Shown: positions 1-8,257 of the stretch, piece after piece
Layout: every line of letters starts with the position of its first letter
Position numbering within the stretch: the stretch's first letter is position 1
NCBI GenBank assembly: GCA_001557035.1
Contig: LSKJ01000014.1
Coordinates: forward strand, 1 to 10,335
DNA length: 10,335 bases
From: Rhodospirillaceae bacterium CCH5-H10
Lineage (GTDB): Bacteria; Pseudomonadota; Alphaproteobacteria; Reyranellales; Reyranellaceae
Reading direction: 5' to 3'
Translations under genes and position numbers: made by a program
Notes under the pieces: generated by a model
Told to the model about the DNA's origin: nothing
What the model saw: the letters and a program-made list of their open reading frames with translations, nothing else
Databases searched by the model: none

Positions 1-1604
1 GGCGGGAACAGCGAGCCGCCGTTCAGTTCGACCGGCACGCGGCCGGCAAACTCGGAGAGGTCGAGTTCGACCGCCTGCGGCGTGCGCGAGACGTTGGCGA
101 CGCAGAGGATCACCTCGCCGTCGAGTTCACGCAGGTAGGCCAGCACCTTGCGGTTCTTCGGGTAAATGAACCGCAAGGTGCCACGGCCGAAGGCGGCATG
201 GGTGCGCCGCACCGCGATCATCTTCCGCGTCCAGTGCAGCAGCGAGTGGACGTCGCGCGTCTGGGCCTCGACGTTCACAGTCTCGTAGCCATAGAGCGCG
301 TCCATGATCGCCGGCAAGGCGAGCGCCGCGGGATCGGCGCGCGAGAAGCCACCGTTGCGATCGGGAGACCATTGCATCGGCGTGCGCACGCCGTCGCGGT
401 CGCCCAGCCGGATATTGTCGCCCATGCCGAGCTCGTCGCCGTAATAGATGACGGGGGCGCCCGGCATCGACAGCAGCAGGCAGTTCATCAACTCGATGCG
501 CCGGCGGTCGCGTTCAAGCAGTGGCGCGAGGCGGCGGCGGATGCCGAGGTTCAGGCGGGCGCGCCGGTCGGTGGCGTAGGTCTCCCAGAGATAGTCGCGC
601 TCGGAGTCGGTCACCATCTCGAGCGTCAGTTCGTCGTGATTGCGCAGGAAGATCGCCCACTGGCAATTGTCGGGGATCTGCGGCGTCTGGCGCATGATGT
701 CGGTGATCGGGAAGCGATCCTCGCGCGCCAGCGCCATGTACATGCGCGGCATCAGGGGAAAGTGGAACGCCATGTGGCATTCGTCGCCCTGGCCGAAATA
801 CTCCTTGGTATCCTCGGGCCACTGGTTCGCCTCAGCCAGCAGCATGCGGCCTGGATAGGCACGATCAATCTCGGCACGGATGCGCTTCAGCACTTCGTGA
901 GTCTCGGGCAGGTTCTCGTTGTTGGTGCCCTCGCGCTCGACGAGATAGGGCACCGCATCGAGCCTCAGCCCGTCGATCCCCATGTCGAGCCAGAAGTGCA
1001 TGACACCCAGAACCGCCTCGAGGACGGCGGGATTGTCGAAATTGAGATCGGGCTGATGGGAGTAGAAGCGATGCCAGAAATAGGCCTTGGCTTCGGGATC
1101 CCAGGTCCAGTTGGAGCGCAGCGAATCGATGAAGATTACGCGCGTGCCGTCGTACTTCTGATCGGTGTCTGACCAGACGTAGAAATCACGCTCCGGCGAT
1201 CCCGGCGGCGCCAGGCGTGCGCGCTGGAACCAGGCGTGCTGGTCCGACGTGTGGTTGATTACCAGCTCGGTGATGACCCGGATGCCGAGCCGGTGTGCCT
1301 CCTCGATCAGCTTCTTAACGTCGTCGAGCGTGCCGTACTCGGGATGCACGGCGGTGTACTCGGCGATGTCATAGCCGTCGTCGCGCCGCGGCGACGGATA
1401 GAAGGGCAGCAGCCAGATCGTGTTGATCCCCAGCTCGGCGATATAGGAAAGCTTCGAGATCAGGCCGGGGAAATCACCGATGCCGTCATTGTTGGAGTCG
1501 AAGAACGACTTCACATGAAGCTGGTAGATGACCGCGTCCTTGTACCATTGCGGATCGGTCGCGACCGGCAGGATGGCCTTGTCATCGGCGATGGGTGCGT
1601 TCAT
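1..1604 (-). CDS. treS: Trehalose synthase (maltose alpha-D-glucosyltransferase), 3' end outside window
   Basis: TreS is a cytoplasmic GH13 enzyme that interconverts trehalose and maltose; in the GlgE pathway it supplies maltose for maltose 1-phosphate synthesis. About 534 residues are visible. The N-terminus has the family stretch WYKDAVIYQLHVKSF (residues 20-34), then DSNNDGIGDFPGL. GH13 active-site motifs are intact: VINH at 115-118, nucleophile Asp216 in GLRLDAVPYL, acid/base Glu258 in LLAEANQWPED, and Asp324 in FLRNHDELTLEMV. The ATG at 1604 is chosen because a GGAGGG ribosome site (1609-1614) lies 4 bases before it. Its ATGA overlaps the glgE stop, so translation is probably coupled. 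The frame is still open at base 1, near where a stand-alone TreS would end. A fused maltokinase (Pep2) domain, common in this family, can be neither seen nor excluded. Function is confident from the motifs; reaction direction in vivo is inferred. Confidence 0.95.
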   Translation of the reverse strand, partial: MNAPIADDKAILPVATDPQWYKDAVIYQLHVKSFFDSNNDGIGDFPGLISKLSYIAELGINTIWLLPFYPSPRRDDGYDIAEYTAVHPEYGTLDDVKKLIEEAHRLGIRVITELVINHTSDQHAWFQRARLAPPGSPERDFYVWSDTDQKYDGTRVIFIDSLRSNWTWDPEAKAYFWHRFYSHQPDLNFDNPAVLEAVLGVMHFWLDMGIDGLRLDAVPYLVEREGTNNENLPETHEVLKRIRAEIDRAYPGRMLLAEANQWPEDTKEYFGQGDECHMAFHFPLMPRMYMALAREDRFPITDIMRQTPQIPDNCQWAIFLRNHDELTLEMVTDSERDYLWETYATDRRARLNLGIRRRLAPLLERDRRRIELMNCLLLSMPGAPVIYYGDELGMGDNIRLGDRDGVRTPMQWSPDRNGGFSRADPAALALPAIMDALYGYETVNVEAQTRDVHSLLHWTRKMIAVRRTHAAFGRGTLRFIYPKNRKVLAYLRELDGEVILCVANVSRTPQAVELDLSEFAGRVPVELNGGSLFP

Positions 1605-4600
1605 GAGGCCCTCCGGGGCGACAGCCGCCAGATGGCGAACGGGAGCGCGGCTGGATCGAGCCGCAGATGCTGTTTCTTGCCGTGCCAGGCGAAGCGGTCG
1701 CCGCGCACCAGGTCCTCGACCTCGATGGTGCCGTCGTCCGGCAGCTTCCATTCCCACAGCGGGATCTCGAAGCCCGTTTCCTGCGCATGGTGCGGATCGA
1801 GGCTGACGGCCACGAGCACCATGTCCTCGGCACCGGGAACGCGCTTGCCGTAGACAAGGATCTGGTCGTTGCCGGCGTTATAGAAAGTAATGCCGAGATG
1901 GCTCTGCAGCGCGGGATGCGAGCGGCGCAGCCGGTTGAGCATCGTGATCTCGGCAACGATATTGCCCGGCGCCGCGAAATCGCGCGGCCTGATCTCGTAC
2001 TTCTCCGAGTCGAGATACTCCTCTTTACCCGGCAGCGCGGCGGCTTCGCACAGTTCGAAACCGGAATAGACACCCCACAGGCCCGACAGCGTCGCCGCCA
2101 GCGCGGCGCGGATCAGGAAGCCGGCGCGGCCCGATCCCTGCAGGAAGACCGGATTGATGTCCGGCGTGTTGACGAAGAAGTGCGGGCGGAAATAGTTCGC
2201 CACCTCGGTGGTCCCCAGCTCGCAGAGATAATCCATGATCTCCTGCTTGCCGTTGCGCCAGGTGAAGTAGGTGTAGGACTGGGAGAAGCCGACCTTGGCC
2301 AGGCGATACATCATCTTGGGCCGGGTGAAGGCCTCGGACAGGAACATCACGTCGGGATGGCGCCTGCGGACCTCGCCGATCATCCAGTGCCAGAAGGGCA
2401 GCGGCTTGGTGTGGGGATTGTCCACGCGGAAGATGCGGACACCCTCTCCCACCCAGTGGAGAACCACGTCGCGCAGCGCCAGCCACAGCGCAGGCACGGC
2501 GTCCTTCGCATAGAAGTCGACGTTGACGATGTCTTCGTATTTCTTGGGCGGATTCTCGGCGTACTTGATCGTGCCGTCGGGCCGCCGCTTGAACCAGCCG
2601 GGATGCTCGCGCAGCCAGGGATGGTCGAGCGAGCACTGGATGGCGAAGTCGAGCGCGATCTCCAGCCCCTGTTCGCGCGCCGCCGCCACGAGACGGCGGA
2701 AATCCTCGGGCGTACCGAGCTGGCGATGAATGGCGTCATGGCCGCCGCCCTCGCCGCCGATCGCGTAGGGACTGCCGACATCGTCCGGCCCCGGCGTCAG
2801 GGTGTTGTTGCGCCCCTTGCGGTTAGCCTTGCCGATCGGATGGATGGGCGGGAAGTAGAGCACGTCGAAGCCCATGCCGCGCACGCGCGGAAGCGCCTTG
2901 ATCACGTCGTCGAACGTGCCGTGCCGCCTGGCATCGTCGGTGAGCGACCGCGGGAACAGCTCGTACCAGGAGGCGAACTCGGCCTGCGGCCGTTCGACAT
3001 CGAGGGGGAACGGACCCTCGCGGGTGCGGAAGCGCCGCTCGGCGGCTTTCATCACGGTCGCGCGTGCAGCGCTCGACGTGAGATGGCCGACGGCATCGGC
3101 GGGGCTCGCGCCCTTGCTCTTGGTCAGCAGCGCCGCGACTTCGGCGTCTCCGTCGAGCTCCTTCAGATAGAGTGCTGCCTCGGTCAGTTCGACAGTGACG
3201 TCGATACCGGCGCGATGCTTGACCTCGAGCCCATGCGCCAGGCTGCCATATTCGTCGCGCCACGCCTCGATCGAGAAGTAATGACGCCCGATCCGATCCG
3301 GTGTCAGCGTCGCGCGCCAGCGGTCGTTGGCGATGTGCGTCAGCTTCGCGCTTCGACGCTCGTCCTCGTCGGCCGACCACCACAGGACTTCCGCCGACAG
3401 GAGATCGTGGCCATCGGCGAAGATATCGGCTTCGATCACCAGCGGCCGCCCGACAACATGCTTGGCGGCGAATGCACCGCCATTGACCGAGGGGCTGATC
3501 TTCTCGATGACGACGGGCGACAGCGCGGCTGCCGCGACGGCTTCGCGCTTGCCGGACTTCTTGCTGCTGCGGACGGGTTGGGTTGGCGTCACGTCGAGCA
3601 CACGGATTTCTCCCGGTTCGAGGGCTGCACGGGACTTCAGGTTCGTCAGGCTGAGCGCCGCGCCTGCCATGGGCGGGAGGACGCCGCCATCGAACGGCAA
3701 AGGACGGGTGCGGAAAGGATCGGTGTTGAGGGCGATGGCCTGGCGGCGGTCACCATCGGTCCGCAACAGCATCGTCACGGCCTCGGTGGGACTGGTGAGG
3801 CTGCGCAGATGACCGCCGGCACCCTTGCACGCCATGCGGTCGGTCAAGGCTGCTGCTTCCCGCAACGTATCGGCGTCACCCGTGCCTTGGGACACGAAAA
3901 GGCCGTCGGCGGTCACGGCGGCCAGGGTCAACGCCCGCGAGGCCGTGCCCGCCATCCCGCCGGCAGGCGCCTCGAAGGGTATGGCCGCCACGCCGAGAAC
4001 CGGGGCGATCCGGCGCAGCGATTCATGCTCCTCGACGAACCAGGCGGCCTTACCGTCCCACCAGCAGGTCGAGGCGAAGACCGCTGACAGTCCCGCGTCC
4101 GCCAGCTCGTTGTGCCGCGACCAGGGCAGTCCCGGCGTCCAGCCCCAGAAGGCGCACGCCGTTCCGGCGCGCACGCGATCGAGGATGGGACGAAGCGCGT
4201 TCGGAGGAAGATCGGCCAAGCCCAGAAGCCGGAAACCCTGGGCGCCAGCCCTCACCAGTTCAGCAAGCAGCGTCGCCCACCAGTCGGCAGCCGCTTCCTC
4301 CGCCCCGCTCCGCAGCAGCGCCGAGGATGCTTCCCGGCGGTCGAGCCTGGGATCAAGAGGATTGTGTCCGGGTGGAGCGACATAGGTGCCGGCGAGAGTC
4401 TTGGCCGACGGACCTTCCAAGGCCATGCGTCCGAGGACGATATCGACGAACAACGCAACGCCCGCCTTCTCGCACGACTGGCGCAGCGCCTTGACGAGGT
4501 CGCGAGGCGTACCGATCGGTCGCAGCGATGCGACCGTTGCGTGATGGTCCGCGACGACCAGCGGATCGTCGCCCGGTCCAAGTCTGAAGACCGGCCCGAC

Positions 4601-4699
4601 GCACACGTGATTGAAGCCAGCGGCGGCAGCATTTCGTATGCCGTCATCACAGGCATCGAGGGATTCGAGACGCCGCAAATCGAGGTGCAGCACCTTCAT
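1601..4699 (-). CDS. glgE: GlgE: alpha-1,4-glucan:maltose-1-phosphate maltosyltransferase with extra N-terminal pseudo-amylase domain
   Basis: GlgE transfers maltosyl units from maltose 1-phosphate to the non-reducing end of alpha-1,4-glucan in the cytoplasm. The protein is 1032 residues; actinobacterial GlgE is about 670-700. Residues ~395-515 match the GlgE N-terminal beta domain ([13 protein letters not shown] onward). Residues ~575-1032 are the catalytic GH13_3 part, with nucleophile Asp760 in [10 protein letters not shown], acid/base Glu789 in FLSEAFTRP, Asp847 in NTPDINP, and the signature YSGFELCE plus [16 protein letters not shown]. Residues 1-390 are additional and resemble an alpha-amylase barrel that has lost its catalytic residues (see findings). 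The ATG at 4699 is chosen because AAAGG (4707-4711) sits 7 bases upstream and [10 protein letters not shown] fits a domain start; the frame stays open upstream to 4999, but that stretch is not protein-like and overlaps the divergent gene. It is followed by treS with a 4-base overlap. Identity is firm; the role of the extra domain is unknown. Confidence 0.95.
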   Translation of the reverse strand: MKVLHLDLRRLESLDACDDGIRNAAAAGFNHVCVGPVFRLGPGDDPLVVADHHATVASLRPIGTPRDLVKALRQSCEKAGVALFVDIVLGRMALEGPSAKTLAGTYVAPPGHNPLDPRLDRREASSALLRSGAEEAAADWWATLLAELVRAGAQGFRLLGLADLPPNALRPILDRVRAGTACAFWGWTPGLPWSRHNELADAGLSAVFASTCWWDGKAAWFVEEHESLRRIAPVLGVAAIPFEAPAGGMAGTASRALTLAAVTADGLFVSQGTGDADTLREAAALTDRMACKGAGGHLRSLTSPTEAVTMLLRTDGDRRQAIALNTDPFRTRPLPFDGGVLPPMAGAALSLTNLKSRAALEPGEIRVLDVTPTQPVRSSKKSGKREAVAAAALSPVVIEKISPSVNGGAFAAKHVVGRPLVIEADIFADGHDLLSAEVLWWSADEDERRSAKLTHIANDRWRATLTPDRIGRHYFSIEAWRDEYGSLAHGLEVKHRAGIDVTVELTEAALYLKELDGDAEVAALLTKSKGASPADAVGHLTSSAARATVMKAAERRFRTREGPFPLDVERPQAEFASWYELFPRSLTDDARRHGTFDDVIKALPRVRGMGFDVLYFPPIHPIGKANRKGRNNTLTPGPDDVGSPYAIGGEGGGHDAIHRQLGTPEDFRRLVAAAREQGLEIALDFAIQCSLDHPWLREHPGWFKRRPDGTIKYAENPPKKYEDIVNVDFYAKDAVPALWLALRDVVLHWVGEGVRIFRVDNPHTKPLPFWHWMIGEVRRRHPDVMFLSEAFTRPKMMYRLAKVGFSQSYTYFTWRNGKQEIMDYLCELGTTEVANYFRPHFFVNTPDINPVFLQGSGRAGFLIRAALAATLSGLWGVYSGFELCEAAALPGKEEYLDSEKYEIRPRDFAAPGNIVAEITMLNRLRRSHPALQSHLGITFYNAGNDQILVYGKRVPGAEDMVLVAVSLDPHHAQETGFEIPLWEWKLPDDGTIEVEDLVRGDRFAWHGKKQHLRLDPAALPFAIWRLSPRRAS

Positions 4700-4895
4700 C
4701 GCGCGACCTTTCACGGTGGTCGGCACGATGGGCGCCCCCGATGTCGAACTCTCCCTCATGCAGAGGAAACCCGCCGCCCCCAATGTGGTTCCCCGAAAGC
4801 TCAGAAGGTGTGGGGTTCCGCTTCGCGAGGGTCCGCACGTAGCCTGCGATAGCCGCCAGCGGTTAAAGTGCGGAACAAAACCGAATGGACACGAG
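4700..4895. other. Divergent intergenic region between glgE and the fusion gene
   Basis: This 196-base gap separates two genes transcribed away from each other, so it must hold both promoters. Besides the EcfG-like site for glgE, the minus strand has a second GGAACC (around 4814-4819) with no matching -10. I see no convincing promoter or operator for the plus-strand gene. Its start at 4896 has only a weak ribosome site (GGACACGAG directly before ATG). Confidence 0.6.
4768..4792 (-). promoter_or_regulatory. Candidate EcfG-type (general stress sigma) promoter for glgE-treS
   Basis: Read on the minus strand, GGAAC (4792-4788) is followed after exactly 16 bases by GGTT (4771-4768). The alphaproteobacterial EcfG consensus is GGAAC-N16/17-CGTT, so this matches 8 of 9 fixed positions. 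It would give a leader of about 60 bases before the glgE start. Trehalose and glucan genes are frequent targets of the general stress response in alphaproteobacteria, which makes the site plausible. A 9-base match is weak evidence and no transcription start is known. Confidence 0.4.
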
Positions 4896-7178
4896 ATGAA
4901 AAAAGACAGCAGCACCTTCTGGAAGAAGTCGCGTGTGGAACTCCGGGCGGCCGGCTTCGAACCCGACAAGACCGCGCAGACCAGCGCCGTCGTCACCATC
5001 GCCAGCGCCTACACCAACGCCCATCGCTGCAACAACCGGGTGCGCACCATCGGCGACCTGCTGGTCGAGCTGCTGGCCGAGCGCGGCGGAAACGGGCTGA
5101 TCGTCGGGGCGCCGGCCGTGTCCGACGCACTGACGCAGGGCACGCCGACCGCGGGCTACAGCCTGGTGTCCCGCGACGTCGTGGCCGACTGTTTCGAGAT
5201 CGGCCACTACGCCCATCACGGCGATGCGATGATCGTGATCTCCGGCTGCGACAAGACCGGCGCCGCCGCGCTGATGCCCCTCGCCCGCACCAACGCCTTC
5301 GGACTCGTCCTCTATCCCGGCACCAGCTCGCCGGGCCGCGTCTCCTTCGGCGCTTGGGCGGCCAAGGGCAACAACCTCACCATCATGGATTACGTCGAGG
5401 GCCGCGCCGCCAACGAGGCCGGCCGCATCTCGGGCGAGGAGCTGGTCGAGCTCGAAAGCAACGTCATGCCGGGCAGCGGCACCTGCGGCGCCATGTTCAC
5501 CGCCAACACGATGAGCACCATCGCCGAGGCGATGGGCATGATGCTGCCGCGCGGCGCCTCCCATCCGGCTGACTACAAGGCCGGCAGCGACATCCACGCC
5601 GACGTGCGGGCGCAGGCGAAGGCATCCGTCGATGCGCTCTATGCCCTGATGGCGGCGGGCATCCGCCCGCGCGACATCATGACGGAGAAGGCCTTCGAGA
5701 ACGCCATCGCGACGGTCTATGCGATGGGCGGATCGACCAACATGTATCTTCACCTGCTGGCCATCGCGCGCGAGGCGCAGGTGCCGATCACCATCGAGCG
5801 TATCCAGCAGGTCGGCGAGAGGATGCCGCTGATCTGCAATCTGCAGCCGCACGGCCCCTACGCGATGGTCAGCCTGCACGAGATCGGCGGCGTCCCGATC
5901 GTGATGAAGGAGCTGCTGCGCCACGGCTTCCTGCATGGCGATGTCATGACCGTGACCGGCAAGACGCTGGCGGAGAACCTCGCCTCGGTCCCGACGCTCG
6001 AAGAGCTGGGAAAGCAGGACATCGTCCTGCCCATCTCGAATCCTGCGGCGCCCGCGAACAACCATATCAGCGTGCTGAAGGGTAACCTCGCGCCGGAGAG
6101 CTGCCTGCTGAAGCTCAGCGGCAAGACGCTGGAGAAGGGCGAATTCCGCGGCACCGCGCGCGTGTTCGAGTCGGAGGCCGACACGATGAAGGCCATTCGC
6201 GCCGGCGAGATCGTTCCCGGCAACGTCGTCGTGGTGCGCAATGTCGGCCCCGTGGGCGGCCCCGGCATGCCCGAGATGGTGATGCTCACCATCCAGCTCC
6301 AGGGACGTGGGCTCGGCGAGGACGTGGCGCTGATCACCGACGGCCGCTTCTCCGGCGTCAGCCACGGCATCCTGATCGGCCACATCTCGCCGGAAGCCGC
6401 GCGCGGCGGCCCGATCGCCGCGGTGCGCGACGGCGACACCTACAAGATCAACGGCAACAAGACCTGGATCACCCATGCCGCGCGCGCCGACATCATGACC
6501 CTGCTGGCGCGCAGCGATGCGTCGAAGCCCGGCTATCAGGGCCTGTCGATGTTCCTGGCCGAGAAGCCGCGCGGCACCGACGCCGATCCGTTCCCCGCCA
6601 AGGGCATGAGCGGCGGCGAGATCAAGGTGCTGGGCTATCGCGGCATGAAGGAATACGAGATCGGCTTCGACGGGTTCGAGGTGCCGGCGGCCAACCTGCT
6701 GGGCGAGAAGGAAGGGCAGGGCTTCAAGCAGCTCATGGCGACCTTCGAGAGTGCGCGCATCCAGACGGCGGCACGCGCCGTCGGTGTGGCGCAAAACGCC
6801 CTCGAACTCGGCCTGCGCTATGCGAAGGAGCGCATCCAGTTCGCCAAGCCGCTCTACGCCTTCCCGCGCGTCGCCGGAAAGATCGCGTGGATGGCGGTCG
6901 AGACCATGATCGCGCGCCAGCTCACCTACTTCGCAGCGCGCGAGAAGGATTCCGATCGGCGCTGCGACATCGAAGCGGGCATGGCCAAGCTGCTGGCGGC
7001 GCGCGTCGCCTGGAGCAATGCCGACAACGCGCTGCAGATCCACGGCGGCAACGGCTATGCGATGGAGTATCCCGTCAGCCGCGTTCTATGCGATGCGCGC
7101 ATCCTCAACATCTTCGAGGGCGCAGCCGAGATCCAGGCGCAGGTCGTCTGTCGCGGCCTGATCGAAGGACGCAACTAG
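4896..7178 (+). CDS. In-frame fusion: IlvD/Edd-family dehydratase joined to C-terminal half of an acyl-CoA dehydrogenase (methylsuccinyl-CoA dehydrogenase-like)
   Basis: One uninterrupted 760-codon frame holds parts of two unrelated enzymes. Residues 1 to ~515 are an IlvD/Edd dehydratase, which removes water from dihydroxy- or sugar acids with an Fe-S cluster and Mg2+. The three expected cluster cysteines are present: Cys45 (NAHRCNN), Cys118 (SGCDKT) and Cys197 ([14 protein letters not shown]). Also present are MGGSTN (277-282), GGPGMPE (454-460) and TDGRFSG with the likely catalytic Ser486. From ~515 the sequence becomes acyl-CoA dehydrogenase: [12 protein letters not shown] (518-529), [22 protein letters not shown] (646-649), QIHGGNG (714-720) and FEGAAEIQ with presumed catalytic Glu741. 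Wording of this half most recalls (2S)-methylsuccinyl-CoA dehydrogenase of the ethylmalonyl-CoA pathway (moderate certainty). The dehydratase lacks its last ~60-75 residues; the dehydrogenase lacks its N-terminal helical domain and the TEP-GSD part of the FAD site. The dehydrogenase half is unlikely to work; the dehydratase half might. The dehydratase substrate is unknown. [10 protein letters not shown] matches family N-termini, which supports the start. Confidence 0.88.
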   Translation: MKKDSSTFWKKSRVELRAAGFEPDKTAQTSAVVTIASAYTNAHRCNNRVRTIGDLLVELLAERGGNGLIVGAPAVSDALTQGTPTAGYSLVSRDVVADCFEIGHYAHHGDAMIVISGCDKTGAAALMPLARTNAFGLVLYPGTSSPGRVSFGAWAAKGNNLTIMDYVEGRAANEAGRISGEELVELESNVMPGSGTCGAMFTANTMSTIAEAMGMMLPRGASHPADYKAGSDIHADVRAQAKASVDALYALMAAGIRPRDIMTEKAFENAIATVYAMGGSTNMYLHLLAIAREAQVPITIERIQQVGERMPLICNLQPHGPYAMVSLHEIGGVPIVMKELLRHGFLHGDVMTVTGKTLAENLASVPTLEELGKQDIVLPISNPAAPANNHISVLKGNLAPESCLLKLSGKTLEKGEFRGTARVFESEADTMKAIRAGEIVPGNVVVVRNVGPVGGPGMPEMVMLTIQLQGRGLGEDVALITDGRFSGVSHGILIGHISPEAARGGPIAAVRDGDTYKINGNKTWITHAARADIMTLLARSDASKPGYQGLSMFLAEKPRGTDADPFPAKGMSGGEIKVLGYRGMKEYEIGFDGFEVPAANLLGEKEGQGFKQLMATFESARIQTAARAVGVAQNALELGLRYAKERIQFAKPLYAFPRVAGKIAWMAVETMIARQLTYFAAREKDSDRRCDIEAGMAKLLAARVAWSNADNALQIHGGNGYAMEYPVSRVLCDARILNIFEGAAEIQAQVVCRGLIEGRN
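6426..6440 (+). other. Fusion junction between dehydratase and acyl-CoA dehydrogenase parts
   Basis: Codons 511-515 read Arg-Asp-Gly-Asp-Thr. Before them [11 protein letters not shown] is a standard IlvD-family ending of the DGRFSG/GHxxPEA block. After them [11 protein letters not shown] is a standard acyl-CoA dehydrogenase beta-domain entry, itself normally preceded by a similar R-D/E-G-D-T/K stretch. The swap therefore lies within about 15 bases where both parent genes would plausibly have been nearly identical, as expected for recombination or deletion at short homology. The reading frame is kept exactly. The parent sequences are not in this window, so the length of shared identity is inferred. 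Confidence 0.75.
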
Positions 7179-7192
7179 CTTCGGGAGAAGTC

Positions 7193-7630
7193 ATGAAGTC
7201 GTTCGTTGCCGCCGGCGCTATCGCAATGGTCGCCGTGTCCGGAGCTGCGCCTGCATGGGCGCAAACCATGGCGCAAAGCGTTTGCCAGCAGAACTTCGTC
7301 GTCGAGGGAACAGCGCGCGTCACGGCGATGAACTTCCGGACCTGGCGCGACTTCCCGAACCTGGCGCAGCCGACGGCGCTCAAGAACCTTCGGGCTGCCA
7401 TGCTGGCCGAAGGATTCAGCAACATCGGCGTCGATACCGAAGCGGGGGCCCTCACGGCCGTGCAGGAGACCAGCGGCTCGGGCCGCCCGCAGACATTGCG
7501 GGTGACGGCCCGCAAGACGGGCAGCGGCACGCGCGTCGATGCCGTCTTCATCATCCAGCCCGGCCAGACTGCGGACTCGAACTATGTCCGCAGCGCCCTC
7601 TGCCGCGTGGTCGACGCGGCCAACCTCTAG
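7193..7630 (+). CDS. Small exported protein of unknown function
   Basis: I do not recognise this 145-residue protein. The N-terminus is a clear Sec signal peptide: MKSF, a hydrophobic core to about residue 19, and a likely cut after AWA (residue 23), so the mature protein should be periplasmic with about 122 residues. The mature part has exactly two cysteines, Cys31 near its start and Cys137 near its end, which could form a disulfide closing the domain. The middle (residues ~55-125) alternates a helix-like stretch, TALKNLRAAMLAEGF, with strand-like stretches such as QTLRVTARKT and RVDAVFIIQPG, suggesting a small alpha/beta fold. GGGAG (7183-7187) sits 5 bases before the ATG. The gene starts only 14 bases after the fusion gene's stop, so the two may be co-transcribed, although nothing suggests a shared function. 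Confidence 0.8.
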   Translation: MKSFVAAGAIAMVAVSGAAPAWAQTMAQSVCQQNFVVEGTARVTAMNFRTWRDFPNLAQPTALKNLRAAMLAEGFSNIGVDTEAGALTAVQETSGSGRPQTLRVTARKTGSGTRVDAVFIIQPGQTADSNYVRSALCRVVDAANL

Positions 7631-7913
7631 TAGGCTTTCTCCATCCTGCGGAGTGTCGTGTCCCATGCGACGCCGCCTTCATCTCCCCCTTGCTGGGCAC
7701 GATGAAGGACCGCGGCGGGGGCGACCTTCGGCGCGTGGGTTGGGCCGGAGGCTGGTCGCGCTTGTCGGCGATCCTTTGCTTCTGCTGTCCTCGTTTGGAG
7801 AGATGATCCTCTGGCGCTTCCGTGACGTATGAGGTTCGCAACCCACGAGAAGCCGAGATGACTTTCCGTATGTCGACGATGTCCTCCGGTCGCGGCCTCG
7901 GGAGGGACTGAGG
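7631..7913. other. Intergenic gap with no supported gene
   Basis: I see no protein-like frame, clear terminator or recognisable promoter in these 283 bases. An imperfect GCGACC / GGTCGC inverted pair around 7719-7760 has a loop too long to call a terminator. The last 14 bases carry a strong ribosome site, GGGAGGGA (7900-7907), belonging to the next gene. Confidence 0.5.
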
Positions 7914-8225
7914 ATGGACGTCCATGTGCAGCATGCGGCGGGCATCGTCACGATGGTCGATGCCAACACGACCATCGCGTATTGCCGGTACGACGACTCC
8001 GGCGAGATCGAATATCTCTTCGTCGGTCCTGCTTTCCGGCGTCGTGGTCATGCCCGACGGATGCTCGAGCTCGTGGAAGCGCATGTGGGCACGAGGCTTC
8101 GCTTCGCCTCGCCGATCAGCCCCCTGGGGCATTGCCTCGTCGAGGCTTACCGCCGCGATCGCGGCATCGATCCTGCGGAAACGGTGTCGCCGTTCACCCC
8201 GCCCGAGGGTGGAGCGCGGACATGA
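7914..8225 (+). CDS. Short GNAT-family N-acetyltransferase-like protein
   Basis: This 103-residue protein has the core of a GNAT acetyltransferase fold, which moves an acetyl group from acetyl-CoA to an amine. The diagnostic part is a beta strand, EIEYLFVGPAF (residues 31-41), followed by the acetyl-CoA pyrophosphate loop RRRGHA (42-47, the R-x-x-G-x-A motif) and the helix RRMLELVEAHVG. At 103 residues it is shorter than most GNATs (about 140-170), with the N-terminal strands and helices largely missing, so it may be a minimal member or a remnant. The ATG at 7914 has GGGAGGGA 6 bases upstream, a strong reason for this start. Its stop codon overlaps the start of the following dehydrogenase gene in an ATGA, so the two are probably translated together. 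The substrate cannot be told. Confidence 0.7.
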   Translation: MDVHVQHAAGIVTMVDANTTIAYCRYDDSGEIEYLFVGPAFRRRGHARRMLELVEAHVGTRLRFASPISPLGHCLVEAYRRDRGIDPAETVSPFTPPEGGART

Positions 8226-8257
8226 ACTCGCACATGAACTCGGACATGAATTCCGAC
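8222..8257 (+). repeat. Three tandem 12-base repeats spanning the dehydrogenase start
   Basis: Three consecutive 12-base units begin at 8222, 8234 and 8246, reading ATGAACTCGCAC, ATGAACTCGGAC and ATGAATTCCGAC. They encode MNSH-MNSD-MNSD. Each unit supplies an in-frame ATG, so three start sites are possible. Only the first has a well-placed ribosome site (GAGGGTGGAG at 8205-8214). Confidence 0.9.

Noticed and set aside
198..1172. Plus-strand open frame opposite treS
   Set aside because: TreS motifs on the other strand are unambiguous; this frame has no ribosome site or recognisable domain.
1667..4087. Long open frame on the plus strand opposite glgE
   Set aside because: It lies antisense to a gene with clear motifs. 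The product is rich in Arg, Ala, Gly, His and Asp without domain features, as expected for antisense frames in GC-rich DNA.
4815..4819. Second GGAAC on the minus strand as another EcfG -35 element
   Set aside because: At 16 or 17 bases downstream the sequence is TTTC or TTCG, not CGTT-like.
4700..4999. 100-residue upstream extension of glgE in the same frame
   Set aside because: The stretch is not protein-like, overlaps the start of the divergent gene, and a good ribosome site supports the start at 4699.
4863..7043. Long open frame on the minus strand opposite the fusion gene
   Set aside because: Its composition is low in recognisable motifs and it mirrors the codon structure of the fusion gene, so it is an antisense shadow.
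4896..7178. Frameshift or sequencing error as the cause of the dehydratase-dehydrogenase switch
   Set aside because: Both halves are in the same frame with no stop, and each half aligns with its family right up to the junction. A base error cannot create this; only a fusion or a mis-join can.
7719..7760. Inverted pair GCGACC / GGTCGC as a terminator
   Set aside because: The stem is only six bases, the loop is about 27 bases or more, and no T-run follows.
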